From NCBI GenBank assembly GCA_002163245.1, contig MAAL01000088.1:1-33519 (forward strand): a DNA stretch of 33,519 bases, given 5' to 3'. This DNA is from Gammaproteobacteria bacterium 42_54_T18. Its GTDB lineage: Bacteria; Pseudomonadota; Gammaproteobacteria; Pseudomonadales; Ketobacteraceae. The position numbers and the translations under genes are program-made. Below, in pieces: positions 25,309 to 33,481 of this stretch; the first letter of the stretch is position 1; the number at the start of each line of letters is the position of its first letter. Under the pieces are notes generated by a model. It did no database searches. It was not told the DNA's origin and saw only the letters and a program-made list of their open reading frames with translations.

Positions 25309-26202
25309 TTACTTTGGATTAGATGAATGCTTAAGCTTTGATATAAATTCTTTAGTCATTGTATAGACATCACCTTGCCATCGTGCAGAAATGTAGTTCC
25401 CATCGGATACGACCCATGACGGCCTATTATCGTTAGCTGAGTCTCGGAAAAAGCCTGATGCCTTTAAAAAGCGTTGTTTCGCTTTCTGGGGGACATCCTG
25501 AAAGTCAGAATCCTCCTTTAACGCTCGCTTAACTTCACTTTCCACACTCCAATAACCGACAGGTTCACCCTTTGTTTCCATGTAGGTACGATAGTAATTT
25601 GGATCCCAAAATCGCGCAAAGTATCTAGTCAAATCCCAGGCGGACTTCTCAAAACCCCAAGTCAACGCCGTTGTCTTTCTCCCATATAACACCGATTGAT
25701 TAAGGGTCAAGGACTGTGATCTTGCAGCAAGTACTACACCGTGACAAATTGCAGAAATAGGCTTGTGTTGCCCAGAATCATCTAGCGTTTCAAAAAACGC
25801 AGCGACAAAGCGCTGCAGTGTTTTATCTTCCAAATATTGTTTAATACCAACTGCATGCCCTCCTGCCAGGGACATGCCGGCAAAATCGGAAACCCTCAGT
25901 TCCTCAAATCGCTTAGGATTAAGGAAATTCTCGTCATGCTCCAATTCTTGATAAGCGATTCTAGATGGCTTATCCCCTCGGAGAAACAAACCGATAAAAC
26001 GAAGTTTTTTCAACCCTGGTATCCATCCCCACAGATCAAGCCCCTCTCCTGATATCATCATGGGGTCGCAATACCCCCTTTTCCCATCGATAGTTGCAAA
26101 CGCAACATTAAACCCTGCATCCTTAAGCATTTTCCAAGGGATGGATACCTCAGTAGGGTCAAAGTCTTTCGAAGGTAATGGCATGATGATGGTTTTGGTC
26201 AT
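25309..26202 (-). CDS. DJ-1/PfpI-like type 1 glutamine amidotransferase domain protein
   Basis: The protein is 297 residues from the ATG at 26202, directly before the first beta strand (TKTIIMPLPS); an ATG at 26226 would add eight residues and neither has a strong ribosome-binding site. The fold is DJ-1/PfpI with an acid in DPTEVS near residue 18, SLAGGHAVG at 111-119 and the nucleophile elbow AICHGV (Cys153, His154). It is longer than usual DJ-1 proteins, with inserted segments around 50-100 and a C-terminal extension, resembling the YhbO/Hsp31-like larger members. It may be a protease-like, chaperone or glyoxalase protein. It lies 102 bases upstream of the kinase gene, on the same strand. 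Confidence 0.85.
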   Translation of the reverse strand: MTKTIIMPLPSKDFDPTEVSIPWKMLKDAGFNVAFATIDGKRGYCDPMMISGEGLDLWGWIPGLKKLRFIGLFLRGDKPSRIAYQELEHDENFLNPKRFEELRVSDFAGMSLAGGHAVGIKQYLEDKTLQRFVAAFFETLDDSGQHKPISAICHGVVLAARSQSLTLNQSVLYGRKTTALTWGFEKSAWDLTRYFARFWDPNYYRTYMETKGEPVGYWSVESEVKRALKEDSDFQDVPQKAKQRFLKASGFFRDSANDNRPSWVVSDGNYISARWQGDVYTMTKEFISKLKHSSNPK

Positions 26203-26426
26203 TCTTATAATCTCAATTGAAGGCAATGTCCGTCAGAAATACGATGATAAATCTTCTAAAAATATCTATCTATATGGATCTAAGTTTCTGCACCAAAATA
26301 CAGTTAGGTAAAATTATTAGGATATTCCGTAAACCCCCTTGATTTTCTTGTAGATAGCTAAAACCCGACCTACTATTCTGAGGTTAGCCTCAAAATGTGA
26401 TCAATTATCGATCCAAAGGGTCCAGC

Positions 26427-27197
26427 ATGATCAAATCATCTACTTTAATCCATATTACTTTCTTACTATTTTTTCTTAGTTCAAACTCTACGCAAGCGAA
26501 TGAAACGGTACGAATAACCAACGGTGAGTGGCCTCCTTACTTATCGAAAGCATTAAAGCATCATGGTGTTGCCTCACACATTATTGTCGAATCTTTTAAA
26601 CCCCAAAAAATAGACGTTGAATGGGTTTTTTTTCCGTGGAAACGAGCCTTTAGAAATGCTCAACATGGGACGTGGGATGGTTCTGCGATATGGTCAAAAA
26701 GCGAAGAGAGACTTGAAAATTTCTTTTATAGCGAGCCTGTTATCGAAGCAAGGGGGGTAATATTTCATCGTAAAGATATGCCCTTCTCTTGGAAAAATTA
26801 CAGCGACCTCTCAAAATATAAGATTGGTGCAGCAACAGGGTATTTTTATGGAGACGATTTCAAAAAAGCGGAAGATAACAGCGTTATTCAAGTATCTCGT
26901 GTAACCAAGGATGCCACCAATTTCAAAAAAATACTTACAAGCCGCATCGATTTGGTGTTTGTAGAAGAAGATGTAGGATTGGAAATTCTAAAAACTCAGT
27001 TTAGTTCAGAGCAAGCTGCCGAAATCACAAATGCGCCGAAAGCGTATCGCTCCACTACATACCACCTTATTCTAAATAAGAAAAACCCTACCAATGAACT
27101 CAACATAAAAGCCTTTAATACTGGTTTAAAGGCTTTAAGAAATAGCGGCGCATTACAAAAAATGTTATCCAACTCCTATAGTGGATTTTATAAATAA
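26427..27197 (+). CDS. periplasmic substrate-binding protein (SBP_bac_3-like), copy A
   Basis: The protein is 256 residues from the ATG at 26427; an in-frame GTG at 26397 would add ten residues ahead of a clean signal peptide, so ATG is preferred. AAAGGG precedes it. The signal peptide ends near TQA-NE. The mature part is an extracellular solute-binding family 3 domain: VRITNGEWPPYLSK, then the WVFFPWKRAF strand-turn, ARGVIFHRKD, and the closing NTGLKALRNSGALQKML. It should bind a small ligand in the periplasm. No permease or ATPase is nearby, so uptake through a remote transporter, or sensing, is possible. It leads a tandem with a porin and a paralogous binding protein, so ligand capture linked to outer-membrane entry is plausible. 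Confidence 0.9.
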   Translation: MIKSSTLIHITFLLFFLSSNSTQANETVRITNGEWPPYLSKALKHHGVASHIIVESFKPQKIDVEWVFFPWKRAFRNAQHGTWDGSAIWSKSEERLENFFYSEPVIEARGVIFHRKDMPFSWKNYSDLSKYKIGAATGYFYGDDFKKAEDNSVIQVSRVTKDATNFKKILTSRIDLVFVEEDVGLEILKTQFSSEQAAEITNAPKAYRSTTYHLILNKKNPTNELNIKAFNTGLKALRNSGALQKMLSNSYSGFYK

Positions 27198-27246
27198 AAT
27201 GTAAGCGTAATTCCTTCCCAATTATTAGAATTAAAAGGACACCACT

Positions 27247-28377
27247 ATGAGAATGGCATTTATTTTTCTAATTCTTGCTCCCTTTATAACAACTTACATA
27301 AGCGCAGAAGAAGCTAAAAGCATTGACTCTCGGCTTGAGGCATTAGAAAAAGTCAAAATATCGGGTTCGTTTCGAATGAATTATAGTTATCGGGATTTTA
27401 ATGAGGGGCAAAGGGATCGTGAAGGTGACTTTGATACCAACGTTGTCACCCTTGGTGTTGATACAGAGGCGTCAGGCATTCGGTTTTCTGCTCAATATCG
27501 TTGGTATAACTATATGGACACAGTACATCACATGTACATAGCGATGAAACCTGATGATACTTCTGAAATTCAAATCGGTGTTATGAAAGTGCCTTTTGGA
27601 ATATTGCCATATGAGTCCAATAACTATTGGTTCGGTATTCCTTATTACCTGGGCTTAAACGACGATTACGACTCTGGAATTAAATACGCGACCACGCATG
27701 GACAATGGAACCTCCAGGCTGCTTTTTATGTTGGGACTGAATACAGTGGTAGCAATACCAAGCGATATTCTATTGACGTAATCAACGACGGTGCCAATTC
27801 GACAAATGAAGAGACCAATCAACTAAACTTCAGAGCAACTTATTCGCTGCCCCACGGTGAGTTTGGTATATCAACCCAATACGGCCAGCTTTACAATAAC
27901 ACCACCAAAAAAGATGGAGATCACTGGGCCGCCGCACTCCATCATAAGGCAACTTATGGAAAAATACATACGCAATTTTAGGTAATACGGTATGAATTCA
28001 ATCCTGAAAACCCTGCAGGAATTTCGGACGACACCATTGTTGTTGGAGCATTCTCAGATTCATATGAAGTAGCGTCGAAAGGTAATATATACGTATTCAA
28101 CATCAGCTACGATGTGCCTGTTTCGATAGGTTCTATCTCGAACCTTAACTTTTATAATGATTATAGTGTGCTCAATAAAAATAAAAGTGAATTTAAAGAT
28201 TCAAAAATCAATACCTTAGGAGTTGGCTTCGGCGCAGGAGATCTTTGGGTAAACATTGATTTTATTATGGCAAAAAACATGCTTTATCTAAATGGCGGAA
28301 GAGATAGTTTCACAAACGCAACTGCATCAACGGGGTGGAATACGCAATTTAACATCAATGCGGGTTACTATTTCTAG
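27247..28377 (+). pseudogene. outer-membrane porin interrupted by an in-frame amber codon
   Basis: One frame runs from ATG 27247 to 28377 (377 codons) and contains a single TAG at 27979-27981 (codon 245). Both sides are the same porin: a signal peptide at about 1-20 (TYISA-EE), a short coiled segment (SRLEALEKV), then alternating beta strands such as KISGSFRMNYSYRDF, and a final strand ending INAGYYF. Terminal Phe is the usual BAM recognition signal, so the part after the stop is needed for a working protein. It resembles phosphate-selective-type or carbohydrate porins. A one-base change (CAG to TAG) explains the stop. AAAGGA precedes the start. It is either a pseudogene, a sequence error or, least likely, a readthrough gene. 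Confidence 0.85.
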
Positions 28378-28401
28378 TACCATGGAAGTGAGGTTATTAC
28401 C

Positions 28402-29185
28402 ATGAATACCAAATCATTGTTTTCTGTATTTATTGCCATCTTCAGCCTATGCCTAACGCAATCGGTAGTGGCAAAGGATAAGGTCATTATAGCTACAGGG
28501 GAATACACACCTTTTGTTTCTGCCGCACTAAAACACAATGGTTACGTTAGCCATATCATTCAAAAGGCATTCTCATTCGAAGGTATAGACGTAGAATTTA
28601 GATATCTACCTTGGAAACGTTCCTATGAATCAACAAAAGAGGGAGAATATGATGCATCCTCTTTTTGGTATGAAAGTGATGAACGAAAAAAAGTTTTCTA
28701 TTACAGTGATATTGTTACCCTTGAAAAAAACAGTGTTTTTTTACAGAAAAGATAAACCTTTAAAACTATGGTCCACTCTATCTGATTTAAAAGGCCTTTC
28801 AGTAGGTGCGACTATTGGTTATACCTACACAAAAGATTTTTGGGATGCCGCAACTCAAGGTGTGTTTAGTCTAAGTAAAACATCAAAAGATATTGGGAAC
28901 ATGAAAAAGCTTGTTGCGGGAAGAATAGACATTTTCCCAGCAGGAATGGTACAAGGTAACACGTTACTCAATGAAAATTTCACTCCCGAAATTGTTAACA
29001 GTATAGATTTTAGCGAAACTCCATTAGTGAGCACAACGGGGCACTTACTCTTCCCCAAAAGCAAAGAAAGCAGTCAAAAACTCCTAGCTGTATTTAATAA
29101 GGGGTTAGCAAAGCTCAAAAAAAGCGGAGAGCTTGAAAAGATGTACAATTCATTGATAACTGGGGGATATGATAAAGCCCCTTAA
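28402..29185 (+). pseudogene. periplasmic substrate-binding protein, copy B, frameshifted
   Basis: Residues 1 to about 115 are read from ATG 28402, ending at TAA 28753-28755. The rest of the family domain continues in another frame to 29185. The break falls in a seven-T run at 28736-28742. Nine Ts would give NSVFFYRKDKP, which aligns without gaps to RGVIFHRKDMP of copy A, so two Ts appear to be lost; six Ts would also restore the frame but shorten the protein by one residue. The signal peptide ends near VVA-KD. Copy A and copy B share ALKH-x-G-x-x-SHII and PWKR and are clear paralogues. GTGAGG precedes the start. It is either a true slippage mutation or a homopolymer miscount. Confidence 0.85.
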
Positions 29186-29227
29186 GGCAATACCTAACAG
29201 TAATAGGAGACCCAGTTACCATGTACT

Positions 29228-29239
29228 GCCTAATTAGGC
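29228..29239. repeat. 12-bp palindrome GCCTAATTAGGC
   Basis: A perfect palindrome lies in the 142-base gap between copy B of the binding protein and the LETM1-like gene. A tiny frame (eight codons from ATG 29221) overlaps it behind AGGAGA at some distance. It may be an operator for the next gene or the trace of a lost gene. Confidence 0.35.
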
Positions 29240-29327
29240 GGAAATGAAGCGCTTGTTGTTGCATAAACTTCCCTTCCGTCGATATTATGAGCAACAATGA
29301 TAGCAGCCACCCTATGGTACATGATTA

Positions 29328-29654
29328 ATGAAGAAGGCCCACGACAAGCATGCCGCATTTCTAGAACGCTTCGACAGTACGGTAGCAAAGCTAAACGAAG
29401 AGCGGATTGAGACAAAGGAAATGCTGGGAACCTTTTCTAGCTTGTTAACGCAACATTTACCCAATGGTAAACAACCAACCAATAAAGAGTTAAAGGGTGC
29501 GATTGAGCAACTCAAGGATGTGCATCGCATGGCAGCCATTCTAATTATGTCAATTGTTCCCGGTAGCGTAATCACGCTGCCAGCTATTTATGCGTTAGGT
29601 AAAAAATTCGGCGTGGAAATACTACCCAGTGCGTTTAGAAAGGAAGATAAATAG
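29328..29654 (+). CDS. small LETM1-like domain protein
   Basis: The 108-residue protein has a charged, helical N-terminal half (about 1-65) and a C-terminal half that reads AAILIMSIVPGSVITLPAIYALGKKFGVEILPSAFRK. The PG-x3-LP...LPSAF pattern resembles the membrane-proximal core of LETM1-like proteins, which in mitochondria are linked to ion exchange and ribosome binding; bacterial versions are uncharacterised. One membrane segment (about 70-90) is likely. There is no strong ribosome-binding site, and an in-frame stop immediately upstream fixes the start at or after 29328. It could be complete, or the end of a longer protein. It is separated from the minus-strand lipoprotein gene by a strong terminator. 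Confidence 0.6.
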   Translation: MKKAHDKHAAFLERFDSTVAKLNEERIETKEMLGTFSSLLTQHLPNGKQPTNKELKGAIEQLKDVHRMAAILIMSIVPGSVITLPAIYALGKKFGVEILPSAFRKEDK

Positions 29655-29715
29655 CTCGACTGAAATAAGCCGTCTTACATTCTTAATGTACCTTTCAATA
29701 ATACCCCTCCTCCAT

Positions 29716-29751
29716 AAAAAAAGGCTGTAATACCCCAAAGTATTACAGCCT
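29716..29751 (-). terminator. intrinsic terminator of the Cys-ladder lipoprotein gene
   Basis: On the minus strand AGGCTGTAATAC and GTATTACAGCCT form a perfect 12-pair stem around a six-base loop. A seven-T tract follows, its first T being the last base of the stem. It lies 30 bases beyond the lipoprotein stop codon, a classic Rho-independent layout. Confidence 0.9.
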
Positions 29752-29781
29752 CAAACATACCAATAGAATTTAAACAGTTTT

Positions 29782-32067
29782 CTAGTGGGTATTGGCTGTC
29801 ACACCAATTCCTGATGAGTCCGACACGTCTATGCCCTGTGGGTCTATAACCAACGTTTCACCACCGTAAGTCACATCGGTCATTAACGGTAATGGTATTT
29901 GAGCGATACCTAGATTAATTTGCTCAATAACAATGGTCGATAGAATGTATTGGACTAATAGGTTATTTGCATTAGAAGCCTCAAACGATAATGTTGGCGT
30001 CAAGAATGCGAGTTTAAGGTGACCTTCCTCTATATCTATACTGATAGGTATTTCCGCGCTAAAAACGGCGTCTTTAACTTGGTCCCATTCTCCACTAGCA
30101 GTTTTTTCTTGAGTAACAATATGGAAGTTATTGATTATAAGGTAAGGCACTTTGTTAACACTACCTCTAAATGCCAACTCGAAAGGAGAAGATGGATAGT
30201 TAACGACTCGGTGAGTGGCCGCTCCCTCTGAAGCTAGTATGATGGAATTATTACCAATGATTAATGGCAGTTTAACAATCGAAATCCCAGATTCATAAAG
30301 AGCTAACATTCCTTGGTTGATGTAGTTCGTAGCAGCTACCAGCGCAATTTCGGTGTCGCCATTTGAAACCTCACGAATCAGACCCGGTGTAAATCGAAAG
30401 CCGAGAGCTGTGGGTGCAACTTCAGGAGCAGGCCCCAAATTTTCTGGAATTTCGATTTGATCTGGCATGAAATGATCACTTACCCAAATAACGTCAGGGG
30501 AACCAAAATCTGTTCCTGTTTCAACATCACCAGGTGACACATCGGCTTCTTCAGCCCCTACTCTACCATTTAGATAAAGCACTAAGCTGTTAGCATCGTT
30601 GGTAACATCAATGTCTGACACTTCAAATAAGGTACTCAATTGAGCACCATTGGTAATTCCCACAGCAACATTCACGCGAATTTCATTCACAATACTATCT
30701 ACGATGACATCAGCAAGTGGTGGTAATAGTTGACCGAAAATAAGATCGAAAATCAGGTTCTTCGCACCTTCAATGCCACCGGTTATGGTATCAACCATGG
30801 TTTGGGCCAAACCTAATCCAAATATATTAAAGACTCCCGGTAACGTAATATCGATACTAAAATCCGAATCCAGATCCCCTAAACCAATAGCATTTATTGA
30901 AACAATCGTTGCATCTACGGCGCCGTCCGTCGCACTAATAGCCACATCAGCTGCTGCACGTAATCTGGATACGTCGGTATAAACCGTAAAGTTGCCATCC
31001 ATCGGATCTAACAATGAAGATAGCCCCAAAATATTTAAAATAGAAGACGCTATATCGGTAAGACCAAGAACATAAGATTCTATCTTAATACCAAGGTGTG
31101 CATCTATGATCTCCCCATCAAAAGATACACCTTCCCAATCCCCGAAAGCCCAATGATTGCCTGCTTCTATATCTAATTTGTTAATATTTACTTCTTCCAC
31201 ATCAACGTCAACCAAAGAGGCTTCAAGTCCAAGAAGCTTGATGTTCACAGGTCCTGCGCTTACTTCTGGTGTGCATATTTGTGGTGTACAAATACCGAAA
31301 GTACAGATTTTTGGTGTACAAATTTTGGGTACCAAAACAACCTTGGGTAAATAAATACCTACTTGCTCACTGAACAAGGTGGAATTCCCTGACTGTTGAA
31401 GAAGGCTGTCTATGTCCATGTCAGCAATTGCTGCTTGGGCAATGGGTAACATATCGTGAATTGCTGTTTCATCTACGCGAACTTTGATGGCATCTTCAAC
31501 AATACTATTTCTATCGGAATAAAAGGTTTCAGATTGACGCCCGTCGGAATCGAACGCGACTAGGTGGTACATATCACTAGTCACCACTTCACCTGCAAAA
31601 CCATCGTTATCGTCAATCGATACAATCACACCATTTATGCTTATTTCAGCAACACCAGACGGGTCTGATAACTGCCCCTGGATAGTTGTCATTCCATTTA
31701 TTTCAACTTCAGAGATTGAGATTTTCGGGCCTTCGGTATCCATAAAGAAAGTGTGCTTGGGCCCAAACTTCCCAGGCTCAACAGATAACACGTTACTCCC
31801 CTGGTTTAGCAATCCATCAACATCAGAGCCTTGCGCTACAAAATACCCACTGTCATCTTGAAAGTTTTCTGTGATATCAACACCATTTAACATGACGACA
31901 TTGGGGGCTGAATTTACGTAAGAGATCCTCAACGTACTTGGGACTTCATCTAAATATGTCTGGTTTTGTTCTGGAAGCTCAATAACAAACTCGTCAGTAA
32001 CACAACCTGCTAACATAGTAATAACTAAAATTGCAGTAAAGACTAAATTTATAGGTTTTTTTATCAT
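29782..32067 (-). CDS. large lipoprotein with Ig-like modules and a Cys ladder
   Basis: The 761-residue protein has a lipobox (LAGC, Cys22). Residues about 25-110 and 112-185 look like two Ig-like or Big-type beta sandwiches (SAPNVVMLNGVDITENF and DPSGVAEISINGVIVSIDD). At 248-267 four Cys lie exactly five residues apart in a repeated (x)ICT(P) unit. From about 275 to 760 the protein is beta-rich with amphipathic helices (GLGLAQTMVDTITGG, LIFGQLLPPLADVIVDSIV). This faintly recalls lipid-binding tubular (TULIP-like) folds but is not a firm match. It should be attached to the outer membrane. It ends in an intrinsic terminator and is divergent from an AraC gene. I do not recognise a named family. 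Confidence 0.72.
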   Translation of the reverse strand: MIKKPINLVFTAILVITMLAGCVTDEFVIELPEQNQTYLDEVPSTLRISYVNSAPNVVMLNGVDITENFQDDSGYFVAQGSDVDGLLNQGSNVLSVEPGKFGPKHTFFMDTEGPKISISEVEINGMTTIQGQLSDPSGVAEISINGVIVSIDDNDGFAGEVVTSDMYHLVAFDSDGRQSETFYSDRNSIVEDAIKVRVDETAIHDMLPIAQAAIADMDIDSLLQQSGNSTLFSEQVGIYLPKVVLVPKICTPKICTFGICTPQICTPEVSAGPVNIKLLGLEASLVDVDVEEVNINKLDIEAGNHWAFGDWEGVSFDGEIIDAHLGIKIESYVLGLTDIASSILNILGLSSLLDPMDGNFTVYTDVSRLRAAADVAISATDGAVDATIVSINAIGLGDLDSDFSIDITLPGVFNIFGLGLAQTMVDTITGGIEGAKNLIFDLIFGQLLPPLADVIVDSIVNEIRVNVAVGITNGAQLSTLFEVSDIDVTNDANSLVLYLNGRVGAEEADVSPGDVETGTDFGSPDVIWVSDHFMPDQIEIPENLGPAPEVAPTALGFRFTPGLIREVSNGDTEIALVAATNYINQGMLALYESGISIVKLPLIIGNNSIILASEGAATHRVVNYPSSPFELAFRGSVNKVPYLIINNFHIVTQEKTASGEWDQVKDAVFSAEIPISIDIEEGHLKLAFLTPTLSFEASNANNLLVQYILSTIVIEQINLGIAQIPLPLMTDVTYGGETLVIDPQGIDVSDSSGIGVTANTH
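31267..31326 (-). repeat. tandem five-residue Cys repeat (four units)
   Basis: Residues 248-267 of the lipoprotein read as KICTP, KICTF, GICTP and QICTP. The Cys residues (250, 255, 260 and 265) are evenly spaced. Underlying DNA repeats are imperfect 15-mers (GTGTACAAAT-like), consistent with an old tandem expansion. The spacing could suit a beta-helix rung, a metal site or interchain disulfides. Confidence 0.75.
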
Positions 32068-32116
32068 TTTTTAGTTTCTTCTTGTTTACAATTGAAGGTG
32101 GTTGTTATTTGTTCAA

Positions 32117-32227
32117 ATGCCTTATATTGATTATGCTTATTTAAATAAGATCGAGGAATATCCAGATCGGCACACTTTGCTGTCATTTAGAGAACTATCA
32201 GGAATTAAAGATGTAATTCCTTTATGA
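32117..32227 (+). CDS. possible 36-residue ORF upstream of the AraC gene
   Basis: From ATG 32117 to TGA 32227 the frame reads MPYIDYAYLNKIEEYPDR...GIKDVIPL, which is protein-like in composition. It has no clear ribosome-binding site and no family match that I recognise. It overlaps a 14-bp palindrome, CTTATTTAAATAAG, at 32136-32149 that could instead be an operator in this divergent region. It may be a leader peptide, a gene remnant or chance. Confidence 0.25.
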   Translation: MPYIDYAYLNKIEEYPDRHTLLSFRELSGIKDVIPL

Positions 32228-32273
32228 TTGATTGAAAATCATCCCGACTTGTAACACTAGACTATTGATTTAT

Positions 32274-33329
32274 ATGATAAATAATAATCGTCAAAAACAA
32301 AAAGACCTCATCACTAATTCGACTGGAACTTTTGGCGGTTTGAGTGGTGCACTTGTACAATCGCTAAAATCTTATGGTATAGACTATAAGGACATTTTTT
32401 CTAACATTGGGTTATCCACTGACATTAATCAAAACTTCAACAACAGAATTAAAAAAGATCAATTTATACAACTACTCCAGGATTGTGTCGCTGCTACCAA
32501 GGATGAGGCGTTCCCCATAGAGGCAGGAAAACGCATTCATCCAACTATGCTTCACCATATAGGCCTGTCTAGTTTGGCTAGTGAGTCCCTACGGGATTTA
32601 TTTAACCGGCTCGATCGCTTTCAAAGTTTAATTTCAGATGACTTTTCTGTAGAAATGCAGCGAGAAGAAGAGACTTCGAAATTGCTGGTTATTGAAAAAC
32701 TTGATACCTGTTATACCGAACAGGCGCCCGCGCTACTGATAAAAGATGCGATCTTAGCTGCCATACTTAGGGCAATACGAATTGTTTTTGATCCGGATTT
32801 CGTGCCTAAAGCCGTATTTACAACAAGAAACCCGTCAGAAAAAGCCAAAAGTAAAATACAAGAATACTTTAGATCAACAATACACTATGGAGCAGACTAT
32901 GTTGCCCTTGAGGTTCCAAATGCACTCATTGATGCCAAGCTACCAGGGGCAAATCCTGAGCTAGCAAAAATCTATGACAAGGCATCCTTAGACCAACTAG
33001 CGAATTTACAGAAACAAACTTTTACTATCAAAGTTGAAAATATTATTATTTCTAATCTGAAAGATGGTTCCGCTTCTAAAGAATATGTTGCTGATTTGTT
33101 ACATATGTCATCAAGAAATTTGCAAAAGAAATTAAAAAAAGAAGACACATCTTTCAAGGATATTCTTGAAGACGTTAGGTGCAGGCTCGCTGTGAAATTG
33201 TTAAAAGATGGATCTCAAACAGTGGGTGAAATTGCTATTTCCTTGGGTTACAGCAATACGGCCAACTTCTCTCGTGCATTTAAAAAATGGACTGGTTCTT
33301 ATCCAGTAAATTATATTAAAACACATTAG
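32274..33329 (+). CDS. AraC-family transcriptional regulator (OruR/ArgR-like)
   Basis: The protein is 351 residues from the ATG at 32274; an in-frame TTG at 32232 would add 14 residues. Neither has a strong ribosome-binding site. The N-terminal Arabinose_bd-like sensor (about 20-210) includes GLSSLASESLRDLFNRL, matching the same group as the AraC regulator at 11.5-12.6 kb. The C-terminal double HTH (about 250-345) is marked by VADLLHMSSRNLQKKLKKE and IAISLGYSNTANFSRAFKKW. It is divergent from the Cys-ladder lipoprotein gene and is its most likely regulator. The ligand is unknown. Confidence 0.92.
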   Translation: MINNNRQKQKDLITNSTGTFGGLSGALVQSLKSYGIDYKDIFSNIGLSTDINQNFNNRIKKDQFIQLLQDCVAATKDEAFPIEAGKRIHPTMLHHIGLSSLASESLRDLFNRLDRFQSLISDDFSVEMQREEETSKLLVIEKLDTCYTEQAPALLIKDAILAAILRAIRIVFDPDFVPKAVFTTRNPSEKAKSKIQEYFRSTIHYGADYVALEVPNALIDAKLPGANPELAKIYDKASLDQLANLQKQTFTIKVENIIISNLKDGSASKEYVADLLHMSSRNLQKKLKKEDTSFKDILEDVRCRLAVKLLKDGSQTVGEIAISLGYSNTANFSRAFKKWTGSYPVNYIKTH

Positions 33330-33436
33330 TATGGCCGGGCGCACCATAACATCAGCGATTATTGAGCTCTACACTACGCAACGTAACGCTTTACTTAAGC
33401 TAGTAAGCGTACCTATGTAACTAATAGTTGAACGAA

Positions 33437-33449
33437 GCCGCTTTGCGGC
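33437..33449. repeat. small GC-rich hairpin downstream of the AraC gene
   Basis: GCCGC-TTT-GCGGC forms a five-pair stem about 107 bases after the AraC stop codon. The next bases are not a T tract. It is one of two GC-rich hairpins in the last 90 bases of the window, unlike the AT-rich surroundings, and could mark a repeat element or a transcription end. Confidence 0.35.
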
Positions 33450-33481
33450 AGCACCCCAAAACCCTCATTCTGAACGATAAT

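Noticed and set aside
26371-26416. Possible -35/-10 pair ahead of binding protein copy A
   Set aside because: A TTGTAG/TACTAT pair with 17-base spacing can be drawn in this gap, but the hexamers match consensus poorly, so it is not listed as a feature.
28114-28377. Independent 87-residue outer-membrane protein
   Set aside because: It is in the same frame as the upstream porin after the amber codon and supplies only the last strands, so it is the 3' part of that gene.
28625-28750. Separate gene start at ATG 28625 within binding protein copy B
   Set aside because: Its first 40 residues are the out-of-frame reading of copy B; homology to copy A begins only after the T-run frameshift, so this is one broken gene.
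29221-29247. Eight-codon leader peptide
   Set aside because: It is too short to judge; the spacing to AGGAGA is long and no attenuator-like hairpin with a T tract follows.
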